Counted from the stretch's first letter, positions 51,754 to 60,594 are shown. The stretch is 64,000 bases of DNA from Pelobacter sp. UBA6093 (GCA_002435955.1 DIWZ01000024.1:20091-84090), one strand, 5' to 3'. Notes: generated from the letters alone by a model not told the origin. Numbers and translations are program-made.

Positions 51754-53595
51754 TTACACAATGCCGTGCAACGGTCCGCCGGGTGCGGCCAGGGCCTCGA
51801 TACGCCGCACGGTGGCAGGGTCTTCCTCCAGTGGGGCGGGGTAATGCGGTTTGAGGCGTGCATCGAGAACCAATGGGCCGGCGCAGCCCCAATGTTTGAG
51901 ACGCGTGCCGGCGTCGATGCCGTACAGGTCGGTGGCAGGGTCCGAGCGGGTAAAGGCGATCCACAGAAAATTACCCAGCTGTGCGGCGGTAAATTCGCTG
52001 TCATCGACAAGCACCACCCAGGGGAAATGGCGCAACGGATGATTGGGACCGAAAAAGGCGCAAAAGTCCTCGATCATCGCATCGGCCTGACCGCGATCGG
52101 CGGTGGCGGGCGGGGCCTGGATGGCCAGCAGTCCGGGCAACACCAGCCTTGGAGCGGTAAAGCTTCGCGGCAGAGTCAGGTCCGGCGGCAATTCCGTGGG
52201 CAAGGATCGTATCGGCGGACCCGCCGCGGCGATGATCACCTTCGATCCCTGATGCAATGCGGGACCGCTGTAATCGAGGGTGTCGATACTGGTGCGGGTC
52301 TGGAAGTGCAGATCCCGCCGCCAGTCGACCCGTTCAAGCAGATGCCGCAAAAAACCGCCGACATCATGAATGTCCAGCTGTGGCGCATCTTCATCGGCGA
52401 TCATCAGCAGGTATTTGGCCAGGGACAGTTGGCCGGTGCCAAGCAGGGCGTGGGCCTGGGTCAGCATTTCGCGTGGCTGACGACAGGATTCATAGGGGAG
52501 GTAGCGCTCGCTGCCAATGGCCAGCAGCAGGGGGTGAACGCCGGCAGCGTCCACCGCATGCACGGCACGCACGCCCTTGACCAGGCTCGGCACCAGCGGG
52601 CCGGTGAGTTCATGGATAAAGGCGCCGAATACGCTGTCTTCCTGGGGGGGGCGGCCGACGCTGGTGAATGGCCAGATGGCATCGGGACGATGGTAGACGG
52701 CATCCACGGCCAGTACAGGGAAGTCGTGTTGCAGGCTGTAATAGCCGAGGTGGTCACCGAAGGGACCTTCGGGAAGCAGTTTATCGGGGATGATGGTGCC
52801 ACAGATGCAGAAGTCGGCCTGGGCAGCGATGGCAGGTCCATGCGACGGTTGCAAAAACTCCATGCGGCGCCCGCCCAGCAGTCCGGCGAAACACAACTCC
52901 GGCAGATCTTCCGGCAACGGCATGATGGCAGCCAGGGTCAGGCTTGGCGGCCCGCCGACAAAGATGTTGACGCGCAGAGGCTCCCGCCGCTGCAGGGCCT
53001 CGGTATGATGCACGCCGATGCCGCGATGCAGTTGATAATGCAGGCCGATCTCCCGATTGGCCTGGTAGCGGTTGCCGGCCAATTGCACGCGGTACATGCC
53101 GAGGTTGGCATGACGCAGACCCGGTCGTTGCGGGCTTTCCGAGTAGACCAGCGGTAAGGTAATAAAAGGCCCGCCATCGCCCGGCCAGGAGACCATCTGC
53201 GGCAGTTGGTCGATAGTGGTGCGGCAGCGCGTCACCGCCGCGTGGCGTACCGTGCGTGGCCACAGATGCCATGCGCTGCGCAGTGCCCGGGGCCAGACGG
53301 ACGGCTGCTTGAGTAACTCCAGGGGGTCGGTGCCTGCCTGCAGCAGGCGTTGCACGGTGTCGAGGGTATCCCGGAACAGGTAGCGGGTACGCTCCATGGT
53401 GCCGAACAGGTTGGCCAGCATGGGAAACCGGCAACCCTTGATGTTGGTGAAGAGCAGGGCCGGGCCACCCGTCTGGCAGACACGCCGCTGGATGGCTGCT
53501 GCTTCCAACCGGGCATCGATGAGGTGATCGATGCGAATCAGCCGTCCGGTTTTTTCCAGGTCGCCAACACAGTCGGATAAGTTTCGATAGCCCAT
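51754..53595 (-). CDS. UbiD-family decarboxylase
   Basis: A 613-residue member of the UbiD superfamily, enzymes that decarboxylate aromatic acids with prenylated flavin. The signature LPEGPFGDHLGYYS (around residue 270) includes the Glu and Asp/His region of UbiD, and VSWPGDGGPFITLPLVYS matches the family's N-terminal half. Length is slightly longer than the ordinary UbiD of about 490, as in the menaquinone (futalosine-route) branch, but the assignment is not certain. Substrate may be a quinone precursor or aromatic acid. GGAAGAA precedes the start at 53595. No ubiX, which makes the cofactor, is present in the window. Confidence 0.8.
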   Translation of the reverse strand: MGYRNLSDCVGDLEKTGRLIRIDHLIDARLEAAAIQRRVCQTGGPALLFTNIKGCRFPMLANLFGTMERTRYLFRDTLDTVQRLLQAGTDPLELLKQPSVWPRALRSAWHLWPRTVRHAAVTRCRTTIDQLPQMVSWPGDGGPFITLPLVYSESPQRPGLRHANLGMYRVQLAGNRYQANREIGLHYQLHRGIGVHHTEALQRREPLRVNIFVGGPPSLTLAAIMPLPEDLPELCFAGLLGGRRMEFLQPSHGPAIAAQADFCICGTIIPDKLLPEGPFGDHLGYYSLQHDFPVLAVDAVYHRPDAIWPFTSVGRPPQEDSVFGAFIHELTGPLVPSLVKGVRAVHAVDAAGVHPLLLAIGSERYLPYESCRQPREMLTQAHALLGTGQLSLAKYLLMIADEDAPQLDIHDVGGFLRHLLERVDWRRDLHFQTRTSIDTLDYSGPALHQGSKVIIAAAGPPIRSLPTELPPDLTLPRSFTAPRLVLPGLLAIQAPPATADRGQADAMIEDFCAFFGPNHPLRHFPWVVLVDDSEFTAAQLGNFLWIAFTRSDPATDLYGIDAGTRLKHWGCAGPLVLDARLKPHYPAPLEEDPATVRRIEALAAPGGPLHGIV

Positions 53596-53678
53596 GGTCC
53601 GCGGTTCTTCCTGTGAAAAAGGAAAAAGGAAAGGGGGCAGATGCCCCCTTTCCCCTGTCATGCTTATGCGTGAGTGGC

Positions 53679-54692
53679 TTAAAGACTGTCGAGGACTTCC
53701 TGTCTCTTGGCCTTGTATTCTTCTTCAGTTATGAGTTGCTGGTCGTGTAGGGATTTCAGACGGCGCAGGCGCGTTTCAATGGCATCCTGGGCGGCAGGCT
53801 GGGTGGGTCTGGTTACGGCCGGAGCGGCGACCGGCGCCTGCTTTATGGTCTGCATATCCTTTTTCAAGGCTTCCAGTTCGGCGCGCAAGAGCTCCTGCTC
53901 GGCGCTGACCTGGGCACTTTCCTGACGTACCTCGCTGGCTTCGCGGAAGGCTTCCTTGGCTGTTTCCTTGGCTTCTTTTCTTTCCGCAACGACGGCTTTC
54001 CAGAGTTGCGGGTTGGTGGACATCACCAGCCAGTCGTGACGCTTTTTGCCGGCGATCTCTTGCATCTGCAGGCCGGCCAGGGGCAACACCTTCCAGGCGC
54101 GAGGCGCCGGTCTTCTAGGATCAGGAGCCACATCTTTTCTGCTGCCGGGCACCAGAGGATACAATCGCCGCTCGACATTCTCCCGGTACTCTTCATGCAA
54201 ATCGCCGAGAATCAGGTTAAGTTTTCCATCCTGAAAAAACATCCGTCCTGTGAGGTAGGCGCGGTCTGTAGTAAAGGAGATAAAAGCCCGATGGACGCCG
54301 GCAATGGCAAAGGTGACATCCTCGCGGGGTCGCGCTTTTGCCAAGCCATCGCTGAGGGCATCACCAAGAATTTCGAGTTCATTTTGGGTAAACACCGACA
54401 CGGGTTTATTCTTGTCGTCGAATTCAACCTCCAGGGCAGACAACATGTCCCTGATCAGTTCCGGGGAAAGGTTGACCGGATGGTCGTTGGGCGGGGGCGG
54501 TACTTCGCCTCGATCCTGTGCTTCAATGCGCACATACTGATCGCGATGCTTCCAGATAATCGTGTTTGATTCATTCGATTTGGATCCAAACAGAGAGCCG
54601 GCGCATCCGGCCAATACCAGCATGGCTAATACACCCAGAAACAAGCGGCAGGCAAGGGATCGGCTTTTGCTGAAAACGTGTGGTTGCCCCAT
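53679..54692 (-). CDS. Lipoprotein with SHOCT-like C-terminal motif
   Basis: A 337-residue protein with a lipoprotein signal (lipobox LAGC, Cys 30). Residues 40-240 contain a mixed alpha/beta region of unknown function, with VRIEAQDRGEVPPPPNDHPV. A coiled coil (about 240-290), rich in Glu, Arg, Gln and Ala, follows, then a Pro/Ala linker. The last 27 residues, LKSLHDQQLITEEEYKAKRQ onward, match the SHOCT domain, which occurs at ends of unrelated proteins and may aid self-assembly. Function unknown. AAGGAGG precedes ATG 54692 by six bases. It lies upstream of the UbiD gene, 83 bp away on the same strand. Confidence 0.75.
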   Translation of the reverse strand: MGQPHVFSKSRSLACRLFLGVLAMLVLAGCAGSLFGSKSNESNTIIWKHRDQYVRIEAQDRGEVPPPPNDHPVNLSPELIRDMLSALEVEFDDKNKPVSVFTQNELEILGDALSDGLAKARPREDVTFAIAGVHRAFISFTTDRAYLTGRMFFQDGKLNLILGDLHEEYRENVERRLYPLVPGSRKDVAPDPRRPAPRAWKVLPLAGLQMQEIAGKKRHDWLVMSTNPQLWKAVVAERKEAKETAKEAFREASEVRQESAQVSAEQELLRAELEALKKDMQTIKQAPVAAPAVTRPTQPAAQDAIETRLRRLKSLHDQQLITEEEYKAKRQEVLDSL

Positions 54693-54827
54693 TACGGCCT
54701 CCTTCGACAGAATACAGATAGTGGCAAAAATAAATAGACAGGAAATAATAGATTTGAAAAGCTTGCAGGTCAAACAATTTTTGGTCCGCATGGGCTCAAC
54801 CATGATGAGGTTTTCAGGAGGCAAAAA

Positions 54828-54854
54828 AACGGGCCGGCGATGCCGGCCCGTTTG
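54828..54854 (-). terminator. Terminator after the small lipoprotein gene
   Basis: On the minus strand AACGGGCCGGC pairs with GCCGGCCCGTT around a short loop, followed by T residues (GTTTTTTTGC). It ends the porin/small lipoprotein unit. Confidence 0.85.
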
Positions 54855-54873
54855 ATTTGCTTATCAGGCAGCC

Positions 54874-55044
54874 CTAGTGACCATGGGCCGCTTCATAGGC
54901 TTCCGTGCCTTCCTCGACGGTAAACTCAACGCCGCAGGTGCTGCACTTGATCAGAGTTTTTTCGCTGGATACCTTTTTGGCGGGCGTGCAACCGACCACC
55001 ACCAGGATCAGCAGCAGACATGCCAGTGCAATAGCTCTACGCAT
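54874..55044 (-). CDS. Small lipoprotein with CxxC motif (56 aa)
   Basis: A 56-residue protein too short for many gene finders. MRRAIALACLLLILVVVGC is a lipoprotein signal with Cys at 19, followed by TPAKKVSSEKTLIKCSTCGVEFTVEEG and a His-rich end. The CSTCG motif and VEFTVEEG resemble a small zinc-ribbon-like or redox-active module. AAAGGA lies before the ATG. It lies 125 bp downstream of the porin gene on the same strand, and before the terminator at 54828. A structural partner of the porin is possible, but unproven. Confidence 0.7.
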   Translation of the reverse strand: MRRAIALACLLLILVVVGCTPAKKVSSEKTLIKCSTCGVEFTVEEGTEAYEAAHGH

Positions 55045-55168
55045 GATTCTTTATCCTTTCAATTGATATTTATCGCCCTTAGCCTGCCGGAATGACCATA
55101 TCTCCTCATCCATGATAGCAGTCAGAGGGCTTTTTGAAAATAAGTATGCACCAAAAGGAACGTAAGGC

Positions 55169-56383
55169 TTACCAGAGGAAGAATGTACCGACGCTGAACT
55201 GCTCGGCATTCCAGTCTTCGCCATTGTGCCACTCGTGCTCAATGAAACTGACTTCGCCGACCAGTTTCAGGTTCGGGGTGATGTCCTGGGTAACCATGAA
55301 GGTCAGCATGGCCTGGGATTCGATCCAGGAAAGAACTGCGGCTTCGTCGGCATCGGATTCGTCGAATTCGTTGGCACCGTAGCTGACGCCGAACTTGGTC
55401 TTGCCCTCATTGGCCATGGTGTAGGTGAGCTGGGCAATATAGCCCCAGGTTTCGCGTTCTTCGCCATCAGCGTCCAGAGAGTCGGTGTCAAGCATCAAGT
55501 TGGTGCCGAGAGCTTCGCCGGTGAAAGCGGAACCGGACAGCTCGAAGCCGCCCATGCCCGCCACAAAGCCGCCGCTGATGCCCCATGCAGTGACGTCATC
55601 TTCGCCACTTGCCAATGTAGTTGTGAAGTCGGCTTCCTGCCACATGCCGTTGGTGTAGGCCTTGAAGACGCTACCGTCGCCAAAGGTGCCGGCGTAGGAC
55701 AGCTCAGCTTCCACGCGGGGCAGTTTGGTCTCGTCCGCTGTTACATCGCCAGCGATAACGCTCGGGTCGTAGATGCCGACGGCAAACTTCAAGCCGCCCA
55801 TGTCAGGGGTGGTGTAACGGATCTGGGAATTGAAGTTGGGATAGATATAGCCGTAACCAATGCGGCCGAGGGTGACGCCGGCGTCGCTGAGGCTGAGGGC
55901 ACTGCCGATTTGACCGGCGCCCATCAGGGTCTGCTCGGTGAGCAGGTTCTGGCCCAGGAACAGGCTCAGGCCTTTACCGATCATCAATTGACCGAAGTTG
56001 CCGTCGACAGTGAAGAAGATTTCACGCATGTCGATCTGGCCGCTAAAGGTATTCTTGGTGTTGCTTTGGGCGGCCGAGGGATAGAAGCCGAAGCGGGCGC
56101 CCAGATCAAGACCATTCATGGTCGGGGCCTTGATGTTGAAGGCCAGAATGTTCGGCAAAAAGCCGTTTTTGATGCGGATGCCGTCTTCGTCGGTGGCGTA
56201 AGCGGGGTTGACCCCGGCAGGGAGATCGTCGGAGTTTTGATAAGTGGCGAACAGGTTAACCATACCATCGGTGCTGAAAGACCAACCGTCGGAACCGCCG
56301 ATAACGACGGCGGCCTGGGCGCTGGAGGCCAGGAAAAGCAGGGCGGCCAGTATGGCCAATACATTGAATTTGCGAGATTTCAT
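55169..56383 (-). CDS. Gram-negative porin
   Basis: A 404-residue outer-membrane beta-barrel protein. It has a signal peptide (1-24, ending AQAAVV), repeated amphipathic strands separated by acidic loops, and ends in FFLW with an aromatic terminal residue, as required for Bam-mediated insertion. The composition is Gly-, Asp- and aromatic-rich. The DGWSFSTDGMVNLFATYQ start and VGEVSFIEHEWHNGE strand match trimeric porins of deltaproteobacteria. AGGAGG lies before ATG 56383. It probably forms a small unit with the 56-residue lipoprotein downstream. Solute range cannot be inferred. Confidence 0.85.
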   Translation of the reverse strand: MKSRKFNVLAILAALLFLASSAQAAVVIGGSDGWSFSTDGMVNLFATYQNSDDLPAGVNPAYATDEDGIRIKNGFLPNILAFNIKAPTMNGLDLGARFGFYPSAAQSNTKNTFSGQIDMREIFFTVDGNFGQLMIGKGLSLFLGQNLLTEQTLMGAGQIGSALSLSDAGVTLGRIGYGYIYPNFNSQIRYTTPDMGGLKFAVGIYDPSVIAGDVTADETKLPRVEAELSYAGTFGDGSVFKAYTNGMWQEADFTTTLASGEDDVTAWGISGGFVAGMGGFELSGSAFTGEALGTNLMLDTDSLDADGEERETWGYIAQLTYTMANEGKTKFGVSYGANEFDESDADEAAVLSWIESQAMLTFMVTQDITPNLKLVGEVSFIEHEWHNGEDWNAEQFSVGTFFLW

Positions 56384-57394
56384 GCGGTCTTACCTCCTGA
56401 ATTCAAGAATGAAAAATGTTGTTTCCGTCCGCTTGCATGTAAAGCTCGCCAGCGGATTGGGCCCTTGGGCGGACCCGGTCCGTAAGTAACCTTGGCTTTT
56501 CGGTGGTGCGTGATGCCTGGTACCGGACGGTGTCGGGTAGATCCGGAGCGGAGTGGCCTGCATGCCTCCCCTGCCTGCATCGTTCAAAAAGCTTTGGTAG
56601 GTAAACCTCCCATCGAAATGCTTTGTAAGGTAAAGCGCGGGGCTGAAATATAACGGCCCACCTCCCTTCGTGGCCCCTGAGGTTATGGAAAATCAACAGC
56701 CGTTCTATCGAGAGCATTTTCGGTGCCATGTTTGTGCGCGCGGTTCTTCATTTAAAAAACAAATTAAAATACAATAGCTTATGCTTGAATCCCATTCCGT
56801 AAACATTAAGTCGATAGTCAGGTGTGGCGCAAAATGCTCCAAAAATGCACGCGGTGATCCAAAGTTGCACGTTTGGGCAGGGCCTGCTTCCACCTGTTCC
56901 TCTTATCCCAAACTGGCGAAATCAGAGACAAACGCCCCCCGCCAAGGTAAATTGTGAATACTGTAGCGGGTTTTTATCGATTTGCAATGCGCCGGTTGCA
57001 AAGTTCCCGGGTTGGCTTCTGTACCCTGTAATGATAACGATACAAATATGTTTTCTCGTCAGACAACAGGTTATCCGCAAAATATTGTTCTATGAATTCA
57101 GGGGTTGCCGACTTTGTCCACAGGTTGGCGCGGCGAAGGTATTTCCAGTGCGGTCTGTTATGCTTTTTTATAGCGGTATAAAGCTTGTAGCGCAGGGGAG
57201 GGCAAAAAAGGAAAAAGCCCTGCCTCGGCCAGGGTGTTTGTGAAGGAGGATTTTTGCCTGGCTGGATGCAGGTCGCAAGCTGTGTAATGGGCATCGTGTC
57301 ATAGGGCAGAAGTATGGGCTCTTCATTCCCCCGGCGGCCAGACGACCGATGAAGGAGTCGACCCGAGGGGCAACCCGAAACAGAGGAGGTAACC
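56384..57394. other. 1-kb region between porin and dodecin genes
   Basis: No supported gene in 1011 bp. It holds the porin promoter region and the dodecin upstream region. Near 56825-56880 short repeated words (AAAATGCTCC, AAAATGCACG, AAAGTTGCACG) resemble end repeats of a decayed insertion sequence. No open frame with family features or terminator was found. Confidence 0.35.
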
Positions 57395-57613
57395 ATGACC
57401 TACGGTAAACAGCGGGTGTACAAAAAGGTGGAAGTGATCGGCGTTTCCCCGGACAGTATCGACGGGGCCATCAAGTCGGCCTTGCACCGGGCCCACCACA
57501 GTCTCGAACGGGTGTCCTGGTTTGAGGTCGAGGAGGTGCGCGGGCATGTTGATGAGGAGGGTGGAGTCAGCGAATATCAGGTCGTATTGAAGGTGGCTTT
57601 CGAACTCAAATAG
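57395..57613 (+). CDS. Dodecin family flavin-binding protein
   Basis: A 72-residue protein forming dodecameric hollow shells that store flavin and similar molecules. The family pattern is clear: VYKKVEVIGVSPDSIDGAIKSALHRA at the start and the aromatic-containing WFEVEEVRGHV in the middle, followed by YQVVLKVAFEL. The conserved Trp that stacks with flavin (W42 region) is present. AGGAGG lies before ATG 57395. It has no operon partner; a remnant of another transporter lies downstream. Function as flavin store or buffer is known from other bacteria. Confidence 0.9.
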   Translation: MTYGKQRVYKKVEVIGVSPDSIDGAIKSALHRAHHSLERVSWFEVEEVRGHVDEEGGVSEYQVVLKVAFELK

Positions 57614-57642
57614 TTGCCGCCCGGATCCATCCAGGCAACCGT

Positions 57643-57762
57643 TTACCCGAGCAGCTGCTTGATGGCAAATACTGCTACCGCAAGGGACACGACCCGTTTT
57701 ATCCAGGCGTGTCCCTTGTTAAAAGCCAGGTGCGCTGCCAGCCAACCTCCCCGGCAGCGTTG
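57643..57762 (-). pseudogene. Remnant of TauE/SafE (TSUP)-like transporter C-terminus
   Basis: In one minus-strand frame, about 38 residues before a stop at 57643 (GGWLAAHLAFNKGHAW, then VSLAVAVFAIKQLLG) recall the last helix of sulfite exporter TauE/SafE family proteins, with the GAxLGAxLAxKKG pattern. There is no start codon and no other family sequence upstream; the frame runs into the tcdA gene region. It is read as a decayed gene. Confidence 0.5.
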
Positions 57763-57779
57763 GTGCCATGACGCATCGA

Positions 57780-58538
57780 TTATGGCGTTTTTGCCAGCAG
57801 CGACTGGATCACCTCGCCGGCCATGGTCAGGCCGAACATCGGTGGAATATAGGAGGAGCTGCCGAGGGTAACGCGCTGTCTGGCCGGTGCCGACTCCGGA
57901 GTAGGCGCCGGCAGGTTGGAGGGTACGGACGGTGCGTCGCTCAGGGGACGGTATTCCTCCAGGGAATAGACCACTTTTATACCGCTGCGGATGCCGCGTC
58001 GGCCGAGCTCCTTGCGGATGACGCGGGCCATGCGGCATTTCTGGGTATGCGACAGGTCGCCGACGCGGATCAGGCTCGGGTCGAGCTTGTTGGCGGCGCC
58101 CATGGCGGATATGACCGGTATGCCACGTCGTCTGCAGCTTTCGATGAGGTGCAGCTTGGCCGTAATACTGTCGATGCAGTCGAGCAGGTAGTCATACCCC
58201 GGCGCCAGCAGTTCCTCGTCAGTATCGGCGCTGCAGAAAAGATGCCGGGGGCGCACGTCGACTTCGGGGTTGATGGCCAGGCAGCGTTCAGCCATGACAT
58301 CGACCTTGCGACGTCCGACCGTGTATTCAAGGGCGTGGATCTGACGGTTGATGTTGCTCGGCATAATGGTATCGAAGTCGACCAGAGTCAGCCGGCCGAC
58401 ACCGGCGCGGACCAGCGCTTCGGTGGCGTAGCTGCCGACGCCGCCAACACCGATTACGGCGACGGAGGCCCCGGCCAGACATTGCAGCCCATCGTGGCCG
58501 ATAAGGCGTTCGAGGCGGGAAAAGCGATGTTCTTGCAT
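57780..58538 (-). CDS. tcdA: tRNA threonylcarbamoyladenosine dehydratase TcdA
   Basis: A 252-residue ThiF/E1-like enzyme that closes the ct6A ring on t6A37 of tRNA with ATP. It has the ATP-binding loop VAVIGVGGVGSYATEALVRAG, DFDTIMPSNINRQIHAL (with SNxNRQ) and DCIDSITAKLHLI, all typical. The catalytic Cys region with GDLSHTQKCRMARVIRKELGRRGI is present. AAAGG before ATG 58538 decides this start over an in-frame ATG at 58556. The gene is leftward; tatD lies upstream on the same strand at 30 bp, so the two may be co-transcribed. Confidence 0.93.
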   Translation of the reverse strand: MQEHRFSRLERLIGHDGLQCLAGASVAVIGVGGVGSYATEALVRAGVGRLTLVDFDTIMPSNINRQIHALEYTVGRRKVDVMAERCLAINPEVDVRPRHLFCSADTDEELLAPGYDYLLDCIDSITAKLHLIESCRRRGIPVISAMGAANKLDPSLIRVGDLSHTQKCRMARVIRKELGRRGIRSGIKVVYSLEEYRPLSDAPSVPSNLPAPTPESAPARQRVTLGSSSYIPPMFGLTMAGEVIQSLLAKTP

Positions 58539-58568
58539 GGGAGTGTAACCTTTCATACGGAATCTAAT

Positions 58569-59357
58569 TCAGTCGATGGGCAGCCGCAGCAGACGCATGG
58601 CATTGGCAGTGGTGATACGGGCAGTCTGTTCCGGGGTCCAATGTCGCAGTAAACCGAGATGTTCGGCTATCAACCCCAGGTACAGCGGCCGATTGACCTG
58701 CCCCCGGTGGGGAGCGGGGGGCAGATCCGGCGCGTCGGTTTCCAGTACGATCCATTCGGCAGGCAACGCCTGCAGCACCTGCGGCGCACGTCGTGCCCCG
58801 GGCCAGGTCAATGGGCCGCCAAAGGCCAGCCCGAAGCCGAGTTCCATCGCGGCAAGGGCCGTTTCCAGACTGCCGGAGAAGCCGTGCCAGATCCCGCCGA
58901 CGCGGGATGCCCCCTCCTGTCGTAGAATCTCCAGCAGGCGGCCGGTGGCTTTGCGGCAGTGCAGCACCACCGGCAGCCCGGCTGCCGCGGCGATGCGCAA
59001 CTGGCTTCGCAATACCTGCTCCTGCTCGGCAGCCGGCGGCATACCGGGGAAGCCGTCCAGCCCGATTTCGCCGATGGCGACTACCCTCTTTTGAGGCAAC
59101 AGGGCTTCCAGGCGGGCTGCGGATTCACGGTCCCATTGCGCGGCGGCCTGGGGATGCACCCCGGGGGCGCCGAAGGCTCCTGGTACTGATCCGACGACCG
59201 CCAGCAACGCAGGCCAATCCCTCGGCGAAACTCCTGGCACCAGGAAGCGGCCGATGCCGGCATCTCTTGCCTGCGTCGCCTCCCGGACCGGATCCATGCC
59301 CTCCGGCAGACGATCGAGGTGGACGTGGGTGTCGAACAATATGGGATCAGTTGACAT
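58569..59357 (-). CDS. tatD: TatD-family metal-dependent hydrolase
   Basis: A 262-residue TIM-barrel hydrolase of the TatD DNase family. FDTHVHLDRL holds the metal-ligand HxH motif, AIGEIGLDGFPG matches the Glu region, VLHCRKATGRLLEIL and TDAPDLPP (last Asp) are the rest of the metal site. TatD proteins are Mg-dependent 3'-5' exonucleases in E. coli; the exact role of this homologue is open. The N-terminal methionine lies seven bases from a weak ribosome-binding site. It shares strand and 30-bp spacing with tcdA. Confidence 0.88.
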   Translation of the reverse strand: MSTDPILFDTHVHLDRLPEGMDPVREATQARDAGIGRFLVPGVSPRDWPALLAVVGSVPGAFGAPGVHPQAAAQWDRESAARLEALLPQKRVVAIGEIGLDGFPGMPPAAEQEQVLRSQLRIAAAAGLPVVLHCRKATGRLLEILRQEGASRVGGIWHGFSGSLETALAAMELGFGLAFGGPLTWPGARRAPQVLQALPAEWIVLETDAPDLPPAPHRGQVNRPLYLGLIAEHLGLLRHWTPEQTARITTANAMRLLRLPID

Positions 59358-59741
59358 ATTGCAATTATGCTAGCACACGCAGCGTCGATGGGGAAGCTGC
59401 TGCTGGTCGTTTCCGGGGCGTCGGTGTCCTGCTAGCAGCCTGCCTTTGAACGGATTCCCGACCAGATCGCCCAGGCGGTGATGGCCGGCGCCGCATTGTT
59501 TCAGGAACAGGAGGAATGTTGCCAGCAGCATAGGATGTGCTGAGGAACGAAGCGCATCGGTCAAGATCGTAAAGACACCGGGGGCACTCTAGATGTCAGT
59601 CCGGGACATAATCATTCCCCAGCTGAGAGCCAGGATTATGTATAACTGTTCCCATGCCGGTCATTTTCGACTATGCTGATCGGCAGAGAATGTGAACCCG
59701 GCAATCCGGAAATCCCGGGTTGCCATTTGCAGGAGGATTGC
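59358..59741. other. Intergenic region upstream of the scramblase-like gene
   Basis: 384 bp. AGGAGG immediately before 59742 marks the start of the next gene. No promoter, RNA structure or gene is convincing in the rest. A 64-codon minus frame has no ribosome-binding site or family features. Confidence 0.4.
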
Positions 59742-59969
59742 ATGCAGCGATTGTCCGGGGCCGCCGGTCTGGTGGTCAGCCGGAAAAAGGAATGGGGCGA
59801 GATCCTTACGGGATTTGAAACCCGCAACCGCTATAAAGTGTTCGACTCTGACGGACGGGAATTGTTTCTGGCGGCGGAAGATGGCAGTGACTGCCTCTGC
59901 CCCGGCGCCCGTATAGTCCGACAGATTCTTAGGCGACAGAAAAGGTTTCAACATCGATGCATGACCTGA
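59742..59969 (+). pseudogene. Truncated scramblase-like (LURP/scramblase family) gene
   Basis: ATG 59742 is preceded by AGGAGG. The 57 residues up to about 59911 begin MQRLSGAAGLVVSRKKEWGE and contain GFETRNRYKVFDSDGRELF, LAAEDGSDC, which recalls the N-terminus of bacterial phospholipid-scramblase-related proteins (GYETRNRYxVxDxxGxxLYYAAE). At 59912 the sequence enters the right end of the 167-bp repeat and coding stops making sense; the frame ends at 59969, about 75 codons in all, far less than a full protein. The next gene begins inside this frame at 59957. It looks like a gene broken by an element. Low-conservation family, so identity is moderate. Confidence 0.55.
59912..59932. repeat. Isolated right end of the 167-bp element, in the scramblase-like gene
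   Basis: TATAGTCCGACAGATTCTTA matches the right terminus with few changes (one T in place of C/G). No interior or left end follows. It stands exactly at the break of the scramblase-like frame. Confidence 0.65.
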
Positions 59970-60460
59970 AATATCTGACCGGTTATCCGGCGGAGGTGGC
60001 CGGGCAGGTTGCACAGCTGATCGCGCAAGATAAACTGGGCGCGTTTCTCAAACGCAAATACCCGGTGGCCCACGAGATCACGACCGACAAGGCCCTCTAC
60101 GATTTTACCGGCGAGCTTAAAACCCGCTTTTTGCGCAAATCCCAGCCGCTGAGCAAGGTTGTCTATGACAGCAAGCTCAACGTGATCCACCAGGCTCTGG
60201 GGATCCATGCCTTTGTTTCCCGGGTCCAGGGGGCCAAGCTCAAGGCGAAACACGAGATCCGTATCGGCATGGTTTTCAAACAGGGACCGCTGGAGTTTTT
60301 GCGGATGATAGTGGTGCACGAATTGGCCCATATGAAAGAAAAGGACCATAACAAGGCTTTTTATAACCTCTGTGAATACATGGAGCCGAACTATCACCAG
60401 CTGGAATTCGATACGCGGCTTTATCTTACGCAGTTGGAGCTATTCGGCGCTCTTTATTGA
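59957..60460 (+). CDS. YgjP-type M48/DUF45 metallopeptidase
   Basis: A 167-residue protein with the metal-binding motif VVHELAHMKEKDHNKAFY (HExxH at residues about 117-121, further His nearby), typical of YgjP-like DUF45 zinc hydrolases. The N-terminal half is basic and helical. Such proteins are found beside DNA-associated genes in some bacteria; the substrate is unknown. The ATG at 59957 lies within the truncated scramblase-like frame, with AAAAGG about 12 bases before. It may now use a promoter from the disrupted upstream gene. The 3' end is followed by the znuB terminator region. Confidence 0.88.
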   Translation: MHDLKYLTGYPAEVAGQVAQLIAQDKLGAFLKRKYPVAHEITTDKALYDFTGELKTRFLRKSQPLSKVVYDSKLNVIHQALGIHAFVSRVQGAKLKAKHEIRIGMVFKQGPLEFLRMIVVHELAHMKEKDHNKAFYNLCEYMEPNYHQLEFDTRLYLTQLELFGALY

Positions 60461-60560
60461 TGGCGTCGCAAAAAATTCGCCCGTGAGTTTTTTTCGAAGG
60501 CCTCTTTGTTGAGCGGGATAGCGGCATGGAGGGATGCCGGAGGATTTCTGGCATCGAGTA

Positions 60561-60594
60561 AAAAGAAAGGCAGCCATCCGCAAGGAGGCTGCCT
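60561..60594 (-). terminator. Terminator downstream of znuB
   Basis: On the minus strand AGGCAGCC pairs with GGCTGCCT around an 11-base loop, followed by TTCTTTTTA. It lies directly after the znuB stop codon (60599) and ends the zinc operon. Confidence 0.85.

Noticed and set aside
51739..53157. 472-codon plus-strand frame opposite the UbiD gene
   Set aside because: Gln/Gly/His-rich antisense translation with no ribosome-binding site; the minus-strand UbiD frame has conserved motifs.
59370..59564. 64-codon minus-strand frame before the scramblase-like gene
   Set aside because: No ribosome-binding site and no recognisable similarity; left as unannotated spacer.
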